This document shows positions 39,529 through 48,911 of a DNA stretch of 64,000 nt, piece by piece (position 1 is the stretch's first letter; each line of letters begins with the position of its first letter). The stretch covers positions 1,116,001-1,180,000 of the forward strand of contig NZ_CP047204.1 in assembly GCF_030408735.1 (NCBI RefSeq), written 5' to 3'. A model generated the notes under the pieces. It made no database searches. It had not been told where the DNA came from and saw only the letters and a program-made list of their open reading frames with translations. This DNA is from Corynebacterium faecale. Its GTDB lineage: Bacteria; Actinomycetota; Actinomycetes; Mycobacteriales; Mycobacteriaceae. Position numbers and translations under genes: made by a program.

Positions 39529-41211
39529 ATGGATGCTTCGACGTGGACTCCGAGGCCGACAGCGCAGCTGGCCAACAGTGCCGCCGGTTCGGTGTTGGCG
39601 GATGACCTGGTGATTCCGACATCCCTGGGATTCGTCAAAGGTGTAAAAGGCCCTGGCCTGCGAACCTGGCGTGGCATTCCTTATGGGAAGAACACCGGTG
39701 GCAAGTACCGTTTCCGCGCGCCACGGCCCATGAAGAGGTGGCAGGGTGTGCGGGACTGTTCCATGTTCGGCGATGTGGCACCGCAGCCCACCTATTCCTG
39801 GACTGACCGGGTCCGTGGGTCGGAGGATTGTCTGAACCTGGATATCGTCAGGCCGGATACCGATGAGACGCTCCCGGTGGTGGTGTATCTCCACGGTGGT
39901 TCCTTCATCATGGGCGCCTCAAGTGAGAAGGCCCTGCGCGGTTATAACCTGGTCAGGGACATGAACGTGATCTACGTGGCGATCAACTTCCGCCTCGGCG
40001 CGCTGGGGTATCTGGATATGCGCTCCGTCGGTGAGGATTGCGTGGCTAATCCCGCACTGCATGATCAGTTGCTGGCGTTGAAGTGGGTCAAGAAGAATAT
40101 CGAGAATTTCGGTGGCGACGCCGACAACATCACCCTCATGGGCGAATCGGCGGGTGCCGCCGGGGTTATTTCCCTGATGTGTGTCCCCACCGCGCACAGC
40201 CTCTTCCACCGGGCGGTGGTGCAGTCAGCCCCGATGGCCACGGTGCATTCCGCCACGCAGTCCAAGTTATGGGCGCGGGAACTGGTCTACCGGATGGCAT
40301 TGTCCCGGGAGACCACCCTGGATGAGCTGCGCAGGGAATCTGCCGAGGATCTGGTGCGCGCCGGGCAGTCGATGCTGTGGCGATCAGGGGAGTTGCTCTA
40401 CCTCAATTCCTGTTATGGGCCGACGGTGGATGGCACTTTGTTGCCGGATCACCCGATCACCATGTTCGAGCAGGGACGTCAGGCGCGCATTCCGCTCATC
40501 ATCGGCACCAACTCGGATGAAACATCTTTTTCCAAGGCGTTCTATCTGCGTAACTCGGCCCGCAGGCGGTCGGCGCTGCGGATGCTCAATGTCTTCGATC
40601 CGGAGAACACCGATCTGGTCATGGACGCCTACGGGGGAGGGGAATCGCGGTCGGAGTTCGCGCAGCTGCTGGCGGATGCCATCTTCTGGGCGCCGTCGGT
40701 GCGGCTCGCCCAGGCGCATGCCCGCTATGAGCCAACCTGGATGTACCGCTTTGATTACGCCCCGGAATCCCTGCGCCGCATCGGGTTGGGTGCCATCCAT
40801 TCCTTCGAACTCAATGCTGTTTTCGGTGATCATGAATCCTCCCGGGCGATGGGTTTCACCAGGATCGGTGGGGGCATCAACCACCTTCAGGACATCACCG
40901 ACCTGGTGCAACATCATTGGGGAGAGTTCATCCGCACTGCAAAGCCAGGGGAGCAGTGGCGCCCGTACCGGGGCCGCACGGATGAGGAACCGGGTCGCGG
41001 AACCTTCGTCATCGACACCACCAGCAGGATGGAGTGGGACCCACGTCAGGCGAAAAGGATGGCATGGGAGAATTACGACATGCTCGAGTGGGGCACCGGA
41101 CGCCCCGATCTGGCGGCGGAACTTGATTATCTGCTCGCGCAGGAGGAATCCGATGAGCCTGTCCCGGAGATGCGCTGGATGGGTCTGATGCAGATGTTTG
41201 GAGTTCGTTGA
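39529..41211 (+). CDS. Type-B carboxylesterase/lipase
   Basis: 560 residues from the ATG at 39529. Alpha/beta-hydrolase of the cholinesterase/para-nitrobenzyl esterase type: WRGIPYGKN, SEDCLNLDIVRP, YLHGGSFIMGA (oxyanion hole), and GESAGAAG with the nucleophile Ser207; GTNSDETSF and HSFELNAVFGD supply the probable acidic and His regions. No signal peptide is visible, so it is probably cytoplasmic. A TAGCCT box lies about 10 bases before the ATG, suggesting leaderless transcription. The stop codon overlaps the next start (ATGA), so it is translated together with a FhuF-like protein. The natural ester is unknown. Confidence 0.85.
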   Translation: MDASTWTPRPTAQLANSAAGSVLADDLVIPTSLGFVKGVKGPGLRTWRGIPYGKNTGGKYRFRAPRPMKRWQGVRDCSMFGDVAPQPTYSWTDRVRGSEDCLNLDIVRPDTDETLPVVVYLHGGSFIMGASSEKALRGYNLVRDMNVIYVAINFRLGALGYLDMRSVGEDCVANPALHDQLLALKWVKKNIENFGGDADNITLMGESAGAAGVISLMCVPTAHSLFHRAVVQSAPMATVHSATQSKLWARELVYRMALSRETTLDELRRESAEDLVRAGQSMLWRSGELLYLNSCYGPTVDGTLLPDHPITMFEQGRQARIPLIIGTNSDETSFSKAFYLRNSARRRSALRMLNVFDPENTDLVMDAYGGGESRSEFAQLLADAIFWAPSVRLAQAHARYEPTWMYRFDYAPESLRRIGLGAIHSFELNAVFGDHESSRAMGFTRIGGGINHLQDITDLVQHHWGEFIRTAKPGEQWRPYRGRTDEEPGRGTFVIDTTSRMEWDPRQAKRMAWENYDMLEWGTGRPDLAAELDYLLAQEESDEPVPEMRWMGLMQMFGVR

Positions 41212-41873
41212 TGAGTTTTTGGAACCGGGTTGTTGCCCAGTACCCCCTGTTCGCCGATACCTTGGTGCCGGGTCCCGACGCGCGACCCATCACGCTGGAC
41301 GAGCTCTCCACCACGGAGACAATCACCGCGGCGGTGGCTGCAGGGCAGGAACTGTTCACCATTGAGCAGCCCAAGCATGCAGGTCAGCTGTGGTTCTATA
41401 GTCTGTGTAACGCGATGGTCGCCCCTTCTGTTTATGCCATGGTCGAGTTTGACACTGTGCCCAGCCTGGATCTGTCCAAGGGAGAACTCCATGCGGTGGA
41501 TGACTACTGGTTCGGCTTCTCCACCGACGAGTTCCTGGGTCCTGGGGATTATCACACCGCAGGCAAGGAGTATGGGGAGGCGGTGGGGCGGGTCGTCGAC
41601 AAGCTCTGTGAGGTGGCCGACCTGCGGCCCGCGCCGCTGTGGGCGGTGGCCAGCGACTGCCTGGCGATCGCGGCGGTGCAAGCCGGCGATGAGGCGTTCG
41701 AGGAGGAGCTGGGGCGCGAGGTGGCAACGGCGCTTATCCGCGGCCTCTCCCACACCGCTTCCGTCCCGGCACCACGATTCACCGCGGAGGGGAAGTTGAA
41801 GCGTGCAACGTGTTGCATGATCTATCACTCGCCGAAAGCGGATATGTGCACCTCCTGCCCACACTTGCGATGA
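41211..41873 (+). CDS. FhuF-like [2Fe-2S] protein (ferric-siderophore reductase type)
   Basis: 220 residues, starting at the ATG that overlaps the esterase stop. The C-terminus carries C201-C202-x10-C213-x2-C216 (RATCCMIYHSPKADMCTSCP), which is the four-cysteine [2Fe-2S] arrangement of FhuF-type ferric-siderophore reductases. The rest is helical with QLWFYSLCNAMVAPSVYAMV in the middle, also FhuF-like. It should reduce chelated Fe(III) in the cytoplasm. Coupling to an esterase invites the idea of combined hydrolysis and reduction of a ferric ester siderophore, but no uptake genes are adjacent. No iron-regulator (DtxR) site was recognised upstream. Confidence 0.78.
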   Translation: MSFWNRVVAQYPLFADTLVPGPDARPITLDELSTTETITAAVAAGQELFTIEQPKHAGQLWFYSLCNAMVAPSVYAMVEFDTVPSLDLSKGELHAVDDYWFGFSTDEFLGPGDYHTAGKEYGEAVGRVVDKLCEVADLRPAPLWAVASDCLAIAAVQAGDEAFEEELGREVATALIRGLSHTASVPAPRFTAEGKLKRATCCMIYHSPKADMCTSCPHLR

Positions 41874-41966
41874 AGTGGTGGGCAAGCCGGGGGATCGGGC
41901 ACTAGGCTAGTCGGCAGTGTCTGAGGGGCCCTCCCCAGCACAACCCAGATGGAAGGTCATCCGAAC

Positions 41967-42833
41967 ATGAGCTTTTTCGAGGACATCGCAGCTGCGCTCG
42001 ATAGTGATGGTATTGAGTCGCGCGTGAACGGCGACACGATGTTTGTTCCGATCACCTCTGACCTGGAAATCCAGTTCGTGGAGATCGATTCCCTCCTACC
42101 GGCGGCCAACGTGTACATCGCCGCCGCCAATGTTGATGAAGATGATGAGGACTTCGAGGCCGTGTTGGTCTCTGTGGTGTTCTCCATCGAGGATGCCGTT
42201 GCCGCCGTGGCCAAGCATGTCGCCACCGATCAGGTGGTCACGGTGCTGCGTGACCTGCTCGAAGGCACCGACGAACGAATCCAGGACCTCGAATTTTATC
42301 AGGACGCCGCCAACGCCAACCTCGTTCGCGCCGAAGTAGGACAGAACTCTGAACTGCAGGTTTTGGTTGAGGTGGAGGACGGCATCCCGACCGCCACCGT
42401 CAGCTTCGTCGCCATTGGTGAATCTTTCGAGGACCTGATGGATCAGGCGATCGAGGAACTCTGGGAGTCTGACGGCGATGCCGTTCTGTCAGAGGAGGAC
42501 CGCCAGAAGATGTTCGCGGATCTCACCACTGAGCTGGAGTTCGCCACCGATGAGGTCCTTGACCTGGGTACGTTCACCGATTTTGATCGCCTCTTCGACA
42601 TCCTGTCGCTAGCCGATGATCATGCTGATGATTGGGAGGAGCAGCTCGTCCCCTTTGATGACGAGGAATTTGATGAGCCGGATGTTTATGACCTCTTTGT
42701 TGATGATTCCGATGATGTCGACTTCGACGATGCTGACGAAGACGAGCAGGACGATGAGGACGACGAGGACTTCGACGACACAGATGATTCCGATGATTCC
42801 GATGCGGACGAAGACGGGGACAAGGATAAATAG
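41967..42833 (+). CDS. Conserved hypothetical protein with highly acidic C-terminal tail
   Basis: 288 residues from the ATG at 41967, with GGAAGG about 14 bases upstream. The first 200 residues are a folded-looking acidic domain (MSFFEDIAAALDSDGIESRV, VFVPIT-like strands, FSIEDAVAAVAKHVATDQVV) of unknown family, perhaps YbjN-like in pattern. The last 60 residues are almost entirely Asp, Glu and Ser (DDSDDVDFDDADEDEQDDED) and should be disordered. Such tails often bind basic partners or metal ions. No signal peptide. Stands alone between the FhuF-like gene and a minus-strand hypothetical. Confidence 0.7.
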   Translation: MSFFEDIAAALDSDGIESRVNGDTMFVPITSDLEIQFVEIDSLLPAANVYIAAANVDEDDEDFEAVLVSVVFSIEDAVAAVAKHVATDQVVTVLRDLLEGTDERIQDLEFYQDAANANLVRAEVGQNSELQVLVEVEDGIPTATVSFVAIGESFEDLMDQAIEELWESDGDAVLSEEDRQKMFADLTTELEFATDEVLDLGTFTDFDRLFDILSLADDHADDWEEQLVPFDDEEFDEPDVYDLFVDDSDDVDFDDADEDEQDDEDDEDFDDTDDSDDSDADEDGDKDK

Positions 42834-42860
42834 CTGATCCTGCACCCCACTGCGGCTGGC

Positions 42861-43346
42861 TCAGGCTGCGTGCGCAGGCCTCTGGAACAGGGTTGCCGGT
42901 GAGGGCAGTGGGGTGAAGCGGGAATCGATGAGCCAACAGAAGGTGGGGGTGGGTTCATCGGTGAGTTGATGGACGCAGGTGATCTGTTCGTCGGCAAGCA
43001 TGGCACGTACCCAGGCCTCGGCGGTTGCGCCGGGCACACGGTGGCCGCTGGGATCGGTGATGCGGACGGTGACCAGGTAGGCGGGGCTCTGGGAAATACC
43101 GGTGTCCCGGATGATGTCACGGACGGCGTCACCGACCCGCATGCGTGACAGTGTCAGCGCCAGGGGAGGAGCACCGGGGAGTGATGTGCTCGGTGGACGC
43201 CAGGTGGCGACCGGGCGGGCAAGTGAACGCGGATGGCGCATCATCGAGGTCACGGCGGCGAGGGTGTCGGGGCAAGAGGCGCGTAGTTGATCGGCGTGGC
43301 GGGTGGGCGAGGTGAGGGCTGCGAGACGGTTGATGTGTTTGATCAT
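42861..43346 (-). CDS. Hypothetical protein
   Basis: 161 residues from the ATG at 43346 (MIKHINRLAALTSPTRHADQ). Not recognised. It contains a mid-region MRVGDAVRDIIRDTGISQSP and a strand AYLVTVRITDPSGHRVPGAT; the C-terminus FCWLIDSRFTPLPSP is well defined. It lies convergent to the acidic-tail gene and divergent from the first MFS gene. Codon use is like its neighbours, so it is probably real. Confidence 0.6.
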   Translation of the reverse strand: MIKHINRLAALTSPTRHADQLRASCPDTLAAVTSMMRHPRSLARPVATWRPPSTSLPGAPPLALTLSRMRVGDAVRDIIRDTGISQSPAYLVTVRITDPSGHRVPGATAEAWVRAMLADEQITCVHQLTDEPTPTFCWLIDSRFTPLPSPATLFQRPAHAA

Positions 43347-43472
43347 GGCTGTTGAGTGTAGAACAGCTACCGGACACATGTTCGAACATGGATAGAATGC
43401 TTGTTCGAATATGGGCTTTAGGTGCAGCTCACATAGCTATTTTCTATAAAGCCCGCTAGCCTTGATTTCGAA

Positions 43473-44762
43473 ATGGTGAATACTCAACAAAATCCTGAAT
43501 CGATGCCTGCAGCGGCAAAAACAGCGAAACCGAAGATCCCCACGGAGATCTGGGTGCTGGTCGCGGCTGCCTTCATCATTGCGCTCGGCTACGGCCTGAT
43601 TGCGCCGATCCTGCCCCAGTTCGTGGTGACCTTTGATGTCAGCCTGGCTGCGGCCTCTGCGGTGGTGTCCATTTTCGCCGGTGCGCGCCTGCTGTTCGCC
43701 CCGATGTCCGGGTCACTCATTGATCGGATCGGGTCGCGCAAGGTCTATCTCACCGGTCTGCTCATCGTCGCGGTCACCACCGGACTGGTGGCCTTTGCCC
43801 AGGAATATTGGCAGATCCTGGCTCTGCGCGGCATCGCGGGCATCGGCTCCACCATGTTCACGGTTTCGGCGATGGGGCTGATCGTGCGGATGGCCCCCGT
43901 GGAGATCCGCGGACGCTGTTCCTCCACCTACGCCTCGGCGTTTTTGTTCGGAAATATCATCGGCCCCGTGGTGGGTGCGGCCCTGTCCACGCTGGGTATG
44001 CGACCCCCCTTTGCCATCTACGGGGCATCAGTGGCGCTCGCTGCGCTCGTGGTGTGGGCGAAGATGCCGAAGGTGGATGATTCCCTGCGCTCACGCGATA
44101 GCTCCGCCCACCCGCCACTGCGGTTTGCTGAGGCCATCAAAGATTCCGCCTACCGCTCCGCACTCGTCGGGGCATTCGCCAACGGTTGGTCCAACTTCGG
44201 CGTGCGGGTGGCCACGTTGCCGTTGTTCGCCGCAGCGATCTTCACCAACGGTGGGGTGGCGGCAGGTTTTGCCATGGCCGCCTTCGCGGCCGGCAACGCC
44301 CTCTGCCTGCAGTTCGCAGGTGATCTCTCCGACCGGATCGGGCGTAAACCCCTGATCGTCTCAGGTCTGATTACCAATGCGCTGTTCACCGCCACCCTGG
44401 GTTTTGCCACCAATATCTGGGCCCTGTGCATCCTCTCAGCCCTGGCTGGTGCCGGCGCCGGACTGCTCAACCCCTCGCAGCAGGCGGTACTGGCGGATGT
44501 CATCGGTTCTGACCGCGCCGGTGGCAAGGTGCTGGCCAACTTCCAGATGGCTCAGGACTTCGGTGCGATCACCGGACCGATCCTGGTGGGCGCCATCGCC
44601 GGCGCGATCGGTTTCCAATACGGTTTCATGCTCTGCGGTGTCATCGGCCTGCTGGCTGCAGTCTTCTGGATGTTCGGCCGTGAGACCCTGCCCGTGGCCA
44701 AGGTGGAGACACTGGACGCCCCGACAGGCACCCCGTCAGATGGCCAGGCGGGCAGCAAATAA
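43473..44762 (+). CDS. MFS transporter (12-TM drug-exporter type)
   Basis: 429 residues with about twelve membrane segments. The N-half has the MFS loop signature GSLIDRIGSRKVYLTG between segments 2 and 3, and the C-half has the equivalent DLSDRIGRKPLIVSG. Segment 1 begins WVLVAAAFIIALGYGLIAPI, like DHA1 drug-proton antiporters. The cytoplasmic N-terminus is basic. It is followed after 3 bp by a second MFS gene, so the two are probably cotranscribed. Substrate unknown. Confidence 0.85.
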   Translation: MVNTQQNPESMPAAAKTAKPKIPTEIWVLVAAAFIIALGYGLIAPILPQFVVTFDVSLAAASAVVSIFAGARLLFAPMSGSLIDRIGSRKVYLTGLLIVAVTTGLVAFAQEYWQILALRGIAGIGSTMFTVSAMGLIVRMAPVEIRGRCSSTYASAFLFGNIIGPVVGAALSTLGMRPPFAIYGASVALAALVVWAKMPKVDDSLRSRDSSAHPPLRFAEAIKDSAYRSALVGAFANGWSNFGVRVATLPLFAAAIFTNGGVAAGFAMAAFAAGNALCLQFAGDLSDRIGRKPLIVSGLITNALFTATLGFATNIWALCILSALAGAGAGLLNPSQQAVLADVIGSDRAGGKVLANFQMAQDFGAITGPILVGAIAGAIGFQYGFMLCGVIGLLAAVFWMFGRETLPVAKVETLDAPTGTPSDGQAGSK

Positions 44763-44765
44763 ACC

Positions 44766-46127
44766 ATGACCACTCCAGCCCCACCCATTCCAGAGAACCG
44801 AGCCTGGAAGGCCCTCGGCGCGCTCAGCGTCGGGCTGTTCCTAACGCTCCTTGATCAGTCGCTGGTGGCGGTCGCCCTGCCACGCATCCGCGAGGATCTG
44901 GGTGCGAGCATCAATCAGGCGGTGTGGGTATCGGCGATCTATCTGCTCACCTTCGCGGTACCGTTGTTGATCACCGGCAGGCTGGGCGATAGGTTCGGGC
45001 AGCGCAATGTGTACCTGGCGGGCATGACCCTGTTCACCCTCGCGGCGCTGGCCTGTGCTTTTGCGCCCACCATCGAGTTGCTGATCCTCGCGCGTGCAGT
45101 CCAGGGCCTGGGTGGCAGTCTGCTCAACCCGCAGCCGTTGAGCATCATCCACCGCATCTTCGCCCATCACCGCCGCGGCGCCGCCACCGGGGTGTGGAGC
45201 GCGGTGGCCTCCAGCGCAGGGTTATTCGGCCCCGTTGTGGGCGGCGTGCTGGTGGGGGTGGTCAGTTGGCGTGCGGTGTTCTTTATCTATGTTCCGCTCG
45301 GTCTGATCTCTCTGGTCATGGTCGCCCGCTATGTGCCCCGGCTGCCCACGGGTACTTCACGCATTGATTATCTCTCCGGCGCAGTCAGTCTCATCGCGGT
45401 GCTCGGCATCGTGGTGGCCCTCCAACAGGGCCCGGAACTGGGATACGGTCCACTGATCTGGGCCATGCTGGCTGTGAGCCTGGCGGCATTGGCGCTGTTC
45501 ATCTGGATGCAGACCCGCTCCACCGCGCCGCTCATGCCGCTGCGGTTATTCCACACACACAACTTCTCCCGCGGTGCATTCGCAGTGTTCACGCTGGGGT
45601 TCACGGTATATTCCGTCAACCTGCCGATCATGTTGTATCTCCAGAGCGCGCAGGACCTGTCCCCGGAGACAGCCGGCCTGATGCTGGTGCCGATGGGAAT
45701 TCTGTCCGTATTAATGTCCCCGGTGATCGGCAGGCTTACCGATCGCGTGGCCCCTGGGATGATCTCACGCATCGGTTTCACCGCGATGCTGTCCGCGATG
45801 GCACTGTTCGGCGGTCTCATGGTGGCCGATGTCGGCCCGCTGATGCTGCTGATCCCGGTGCTGCTCTTCGGTGTGGCCAATGCGATGTGCTGGGCACCCA
45901 ATTCCACGATTGCGCTGCGTGATGTACCGCAGGACCTGGTCGGTTCGGCCTCGGGTGTGTACAACACCTCCCGCCAGGTCGGTGCGGTGGTGGGGGCGGC
46001 CACGCTCGGTGCAGCCATGCAGATCGCCGCAGGTCAGGTCAGTTTCGGCACCGCGATGGGCATCGCGATCCTCCTGACGCTGGTCCCGCTGGCCGCAGGG
46101 CTTGCGGCGGTATCCAAGTTCCGCTGA
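44766..46127 (+). CDS. MFS transporter (DHA2/EmrB-like, 14-TM type)
   Basis: 453 residues. LTLLDQSLVAVALPRIREDLGASINQAVWV matches the start of EmrB/QacA-type proteins (motif LDxTIVNVALP). The loop GRLGDRFGQRNVYLAG and the segment GLGGSLLNPQPLSIIHRIF follow, then GPVVGGVLVGVVSWRAVFFI with the antiporter motif C-like G-P-x-x-G-G. The chain is a little short for 14 segments. Only 3 bp after the previous MFS gene; the two belong to different MFS subfamilies, so they are not a simple duplication. Confidence 0.85.
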   Translation: MTTPAPPIPENRAWKALGALSVGLFLTLLDQSLVAVALPRIREDLGASINQAVWVSAIYLLTFAVPLLITGRLGDRFGQRNVYLAGMTLFTLAALACAFAPTIELLILARAVQGLGGSLLNPQPLSIIHRIFAHHRRGAATGVWSAVASSAGLFGPVVGGVLVGVVSWRAVFFIYVPLGLISLVMVARYVPRLPTGTSRIDYLSGAVSLIAVLGIVVALQQGPELGYGPLIWAMLAVSLAALALFIWMQTRSTAPLMPLRLFHTHNFSRGAFAVFTLGFTVYSVNLPIMLYLQSAQDLSPETAGLMLVPMGILSVLMSPVIGRLTDRVAPGMISRIGFTAMLSAMALFGGLMVADVGPLMLLIPVLLFGVANAMCWAPNSTIALRDVPQDLVGSASGVYNTSRQVGAVVGAATLGAAMQIAAGQVSFGTAMGIAILLTLVPLAAGLAAVSKFR

Positions 46128-46157
46128 GCGTGCTTATCGACGCAACCCCCACGCCCC

Positions 46158-48410
46158 CTATGCCCGCTGCAGCAGCGTGCTCCGGGCCTGCTCTGCTGCC
46201 GCCACCAGCACCTTGAGTGAGGCGGTGGTTTCCTCCCACCCACGGGTCTTCAACCCGCAGTCAGGGTTCACCCACAGCCGCTTCGGATCCACCGATTCCA
46301 GGGCAGCGGTGAGGAGCCCGGCAACCTCGGCAGGCTCAGGCACACGCGGGGAGTGGATATCCCATACTCCCGGTCCCACACCGAGGTGGAAACCGGAGGA
46401 CTTCAGTGCGGCCAGGACCTGCATATCGGAACGTGCGGCTTCGATGGTGGTGACATCGGCATCCAGATCAATGATCGACCGGATCAACTCATTGAATTCC
46501 GAATAACACATGTGGGTATGTATCTGCACCTCATCCGGGGCACCGGCGATAGCCAGCCGGAAGGCACCCACGGCCCATTCGGTATACGCCGCCTGATCCG
46601 CTCTGCGCAGTGGCAGCAACTCACGGATGGCGGGTTCATCCACCTGAATCACCTTCGCACCGGCCTCCACCAGGTCTGACACCTCATCGCGCAGGGCCAG
46701 TGCCACCTGGTCGGCGGTGACCGCCAGGGGCTGATCATCGCGCACAAAAGACCACGCGAGCATGGTCACCGGTCCGGTCAGCATGCCCTTGACAGGGCGG
46801 TTGGTCAGGCTCTGGGCATAGGCGAACCATTCCACGGTCATGGGTGTCGGGCGGGTGACGGTGCCGAATAGGATCGGTGGGCGCACGCAGCGGGATCCAT
46901 AACTTTGCACCCAACCATTGGCGGTGGTGAGGAAACCATCGAGAAGCTCCGCGAAGTACTGCACCATGTCATTGCGTTCCGGTTCACCGTGGACCAGCAC
47001 ATCCAGGCCGAGCTCCTCCTGGCGGGCGATCACATCCGCGACCTCCGCGCGCATCGCATCGCCGTACTCCTGTGCGGTGATGGTGCCTGTGCGGAACTTC
47101 GCCCGGGCCGAACGGATCTGCTGCGTCTGCGGGAAGGATCCGATGGTGGTGGTAGGCAGGGGAGGCAGATCCAGAGCCTGCTCCTGTGCCGCCAGACGCG
47201 CCTCGAAAGGACCACGCTTCCGGTCAGCGTCGGTGATGCTCGCGTCACGTGAGGCGGTGAGTACCGAGTGCCGGCGGTCAGCGAGGGAGGCAGCGGCGGC
47301 GTCGAAAAGCGTCTCATCAACCTCGCCAGCCAGGGCGCGGGCGAGGGCCGCGACCTCAGCCACCTTCTCCTCACCGAACGCCAACCACTCGCGGACCTCC
47401 GGGTTGAGGGCGGTTTCCGGAGTGAGCGAATACGGCACGTGGAGCAGGGAGCAGGACGTGCTCACCGCGACCGGGCCGCGGGCCTGCAGGCGGCGCAGGG
47501 TGGCCAGTGCCGCACACAGGTCGGTGCGCCAGATATTACGACCATCCACGATGCCCGCAACCAGCAGTTCCTCACCAGTCCAGGCTTCCAGCGGGGTCAC
47601 GCCATCAGAAACCAGATCCACACCGATCGCACCCAACCCGATGCCGGTCAGGGTGCGCAGTGCCTGGTCGCCGGCGCCGAAGAAGGTGTTCACAAACACC
47701 CCGCCGCGCTGGGCGAGCCGGGTATATCCCGCACGGACGCGCTGGAGCAGATCTGGTGCAAGATCGGTGACCAATGAGGGTTCGTCCAGCTGCACCCAGT
47801 CGGTGGGGAGTTTAGCCAGCAGTCGGGCATAGACCTCGAACAGGGTCTCCAGGTGATCCAGCGGATCAGAACCGTCGGTGCTGCGCGCCAAGGACAGGTA
47901 GGTCAGCGGCCCGATCAGCACCGGGCGCGCGTTGATGCCGCGGGTGAGCTGATCCTGGACATCGCCCAGCAGGGCGCTGTCATCCAGGATGAACCGGGTA
48001 TCCGCGGACAACTCCGGAACCAGGTAGTGGTAGTTGGTGTCGAACCACTTGGTCATCGCACTCGCAGGGAACTCAACCGTGCCGCGGGCGGTGGCGAAAT
48101 AGCGGTCGATGTGGGTAGGCAGACCATCATTGTCGTGGTCAGCAACGTCATGGAACCGCTCCGGGAACACTCCCAGCAGGGCAGTGGTGTCCAGCATTGC
48201 GTCGTAATAGGAACGACCCGACGTGGGGATCGAATCCAGACCCGCCCCCGCCAGCTGATCAGCATAGGCATTGGTCAGGGTCTTGGCGGTCTGGCTGAGG
48301 TCGCGTCCGGTGAGAGCACCTGACCAGAAACCTTCGAGAGCGAATTTCAATTCGCGGCGCGCACCGATTCGGGGGGCGCCAGCGATGGTGGAAGTGAAAT
48401 GAGGAGTCAC
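46158..48410 (-). CDS. metE: Cobalamin-independent methionine synthase
   Basis: 750 residues from a GTG at 48410 (MTPHFTSTIAGAPRIGARRE), with AAGGA about 10 bases upstream; a further upstream frame (to 48470) adds residues without homology. It transfers the methyl group of 5-methyltetrahydrofolate-polyglutamate to homocysteine. The N-terminal half binds folate (RIGARRELKFALEGFWSG); the C-terminal half has the zinc site: HTHMCYSEFNE gives His and Cys, and NPDCGLKTRGW the second Cys, with VHGEPERNDMVQYF and LGVGPGVWDIHSPRVP. The 3' end is convergent with the MFS gene, 30 bp away. Regulation probably involves McbR and the long leader described separately. Confidence 0.93.
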   Translation of the reverse strand: MTPHFTSTIAGAPRIGARRELKFALEGFWSGALTGRDLSQTAKTLTNAYADQLAGAGLDSIPTSGRSYYDAMLDTTALLGVFPERFHDVADHDNDGLPTHIDRYFATARGTVEFPASAMTKWFDTNYHYLVPELSADTRFILDDSALLGDVQDQLTRGINARPVLIGPLTYLSLARSTDGSDPLDHLETLFEVYARLLAKLPTDWVQLDEPSLVTDLAPDLLQRVRAGYTRLAQRGGVFVNTFFGAGDQALRTLTGIGLGAIGVDLVSDGVTPLEAWTGEELLVAGIVDGRNIWRTDLCAALATLRRLQARGPVAVSTSCSLLHVPYSLTPETALNPEVREWLAFGEEKVAEVAALARALAGEVDETLFDAAAASLADRRHSVLTASRDASITDADRKRGPFEARLAAQEQALDLPPLPTTTIGSFPQTQQIRSARAKFRTGTITAQEYGDAMRAEVADVIARQEELGLDVLVHGEPERNDMVQYFAELLDGFLTTANGWVQSYGSRCVRPPILFGTVTRPTPMTVEWFAYAQSLTNRPVKGMLTGPVTMLAWSFVRDDQPLAVTADQVALALRDEVSDLVEAGAKVIQVDEPAIRELLPLRRADQAAYTEWAVGAFRLAIAGAPDEVQIHTHMCYSEFNELIRSIIDLDADVTTIEAARSDMQVLAALKSSGFHLGVGPGVWDIHSPRVPEPAEVAGLLTAALESVDPKRLWVNPDCGLKTRGWEETTASLKVLVAAAEQARSTLLQRA

Positions 48411-48710
48411 GTTGGTGAAGTCCTTGCAGTTTGAGCCGAACGTGCAGATCCCGGCTAGGACGCACGGCAATCCTCGTGGGGACGGCCCACCCGCATTGAA
48501 AGGATGGAGGGACTTTACGCAGGGTGTGTCTCAGTGAAACTCCCCGGTGGTTTCCTCGCCTCGTGCGGAGGTCGTCCTACCTAACGCTGTAGCTTGGTCC
48601 AGCTGCTTGAGCTTTTAAGCTGTGCGTTCCTCATCATCCGGGGCTCCAGGGAGAGGACAAAAGGTAAACCGATTGCCTGACCAACACAACCTTAGACAGC
48701 TTGGTCTGTC
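48411..48710 (-). promoter_or_regulatory. metE leader and McbR-like operator
   Basis: The dyad TAGAC-N6-GTCTG lies at 48693-48708 (on the metE strand CAGAC-N6-GTCTA), close to the McbR consensus TAGAC-N6-GTCTA of sulfur/methionine genes in Corynebacterium. It overlaps a TTGACA -35 hexamer on the metE strand, so binding would block initiation. About 250 nt of untranslated leader follow, with several short hairpins (for example CCTC-CGCA-CGAGG and GAAAC...GTTTC). I did not recognise the conserved core of a cobalamin or SAM riboswitch. The region 48711-48911 holds the promoter of the divergent regulator. Confidence 0.6.
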
Positions 48711-48911
48711 AAGAAGTGTGGGGGAATTAAATTCATGCATCGGGGGAAGCGGTAATGGTGTGATCAGACTGTGATCATGCTGGACTGGAGGAGGTTTTTC
48801 TCACCCAGGGGAATGTTCCATGAGATAATCCATGAGAAGCTACGGCACTAATCGCACAGCGCAATACAGGGTTCATGGGAGCTTAGAGGGGCTTAGAGGA
48901 GGGGAGCAGAG

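Noticed and set aside
48411..48700. Cobalamin or SAM riboswitch upstream of metE
   Set aside because: I looked for the conserved B12-box and SAM-box cores on the metE strand and did not find them; only generic hairpins are visible, so no named riboswitch is claimed.
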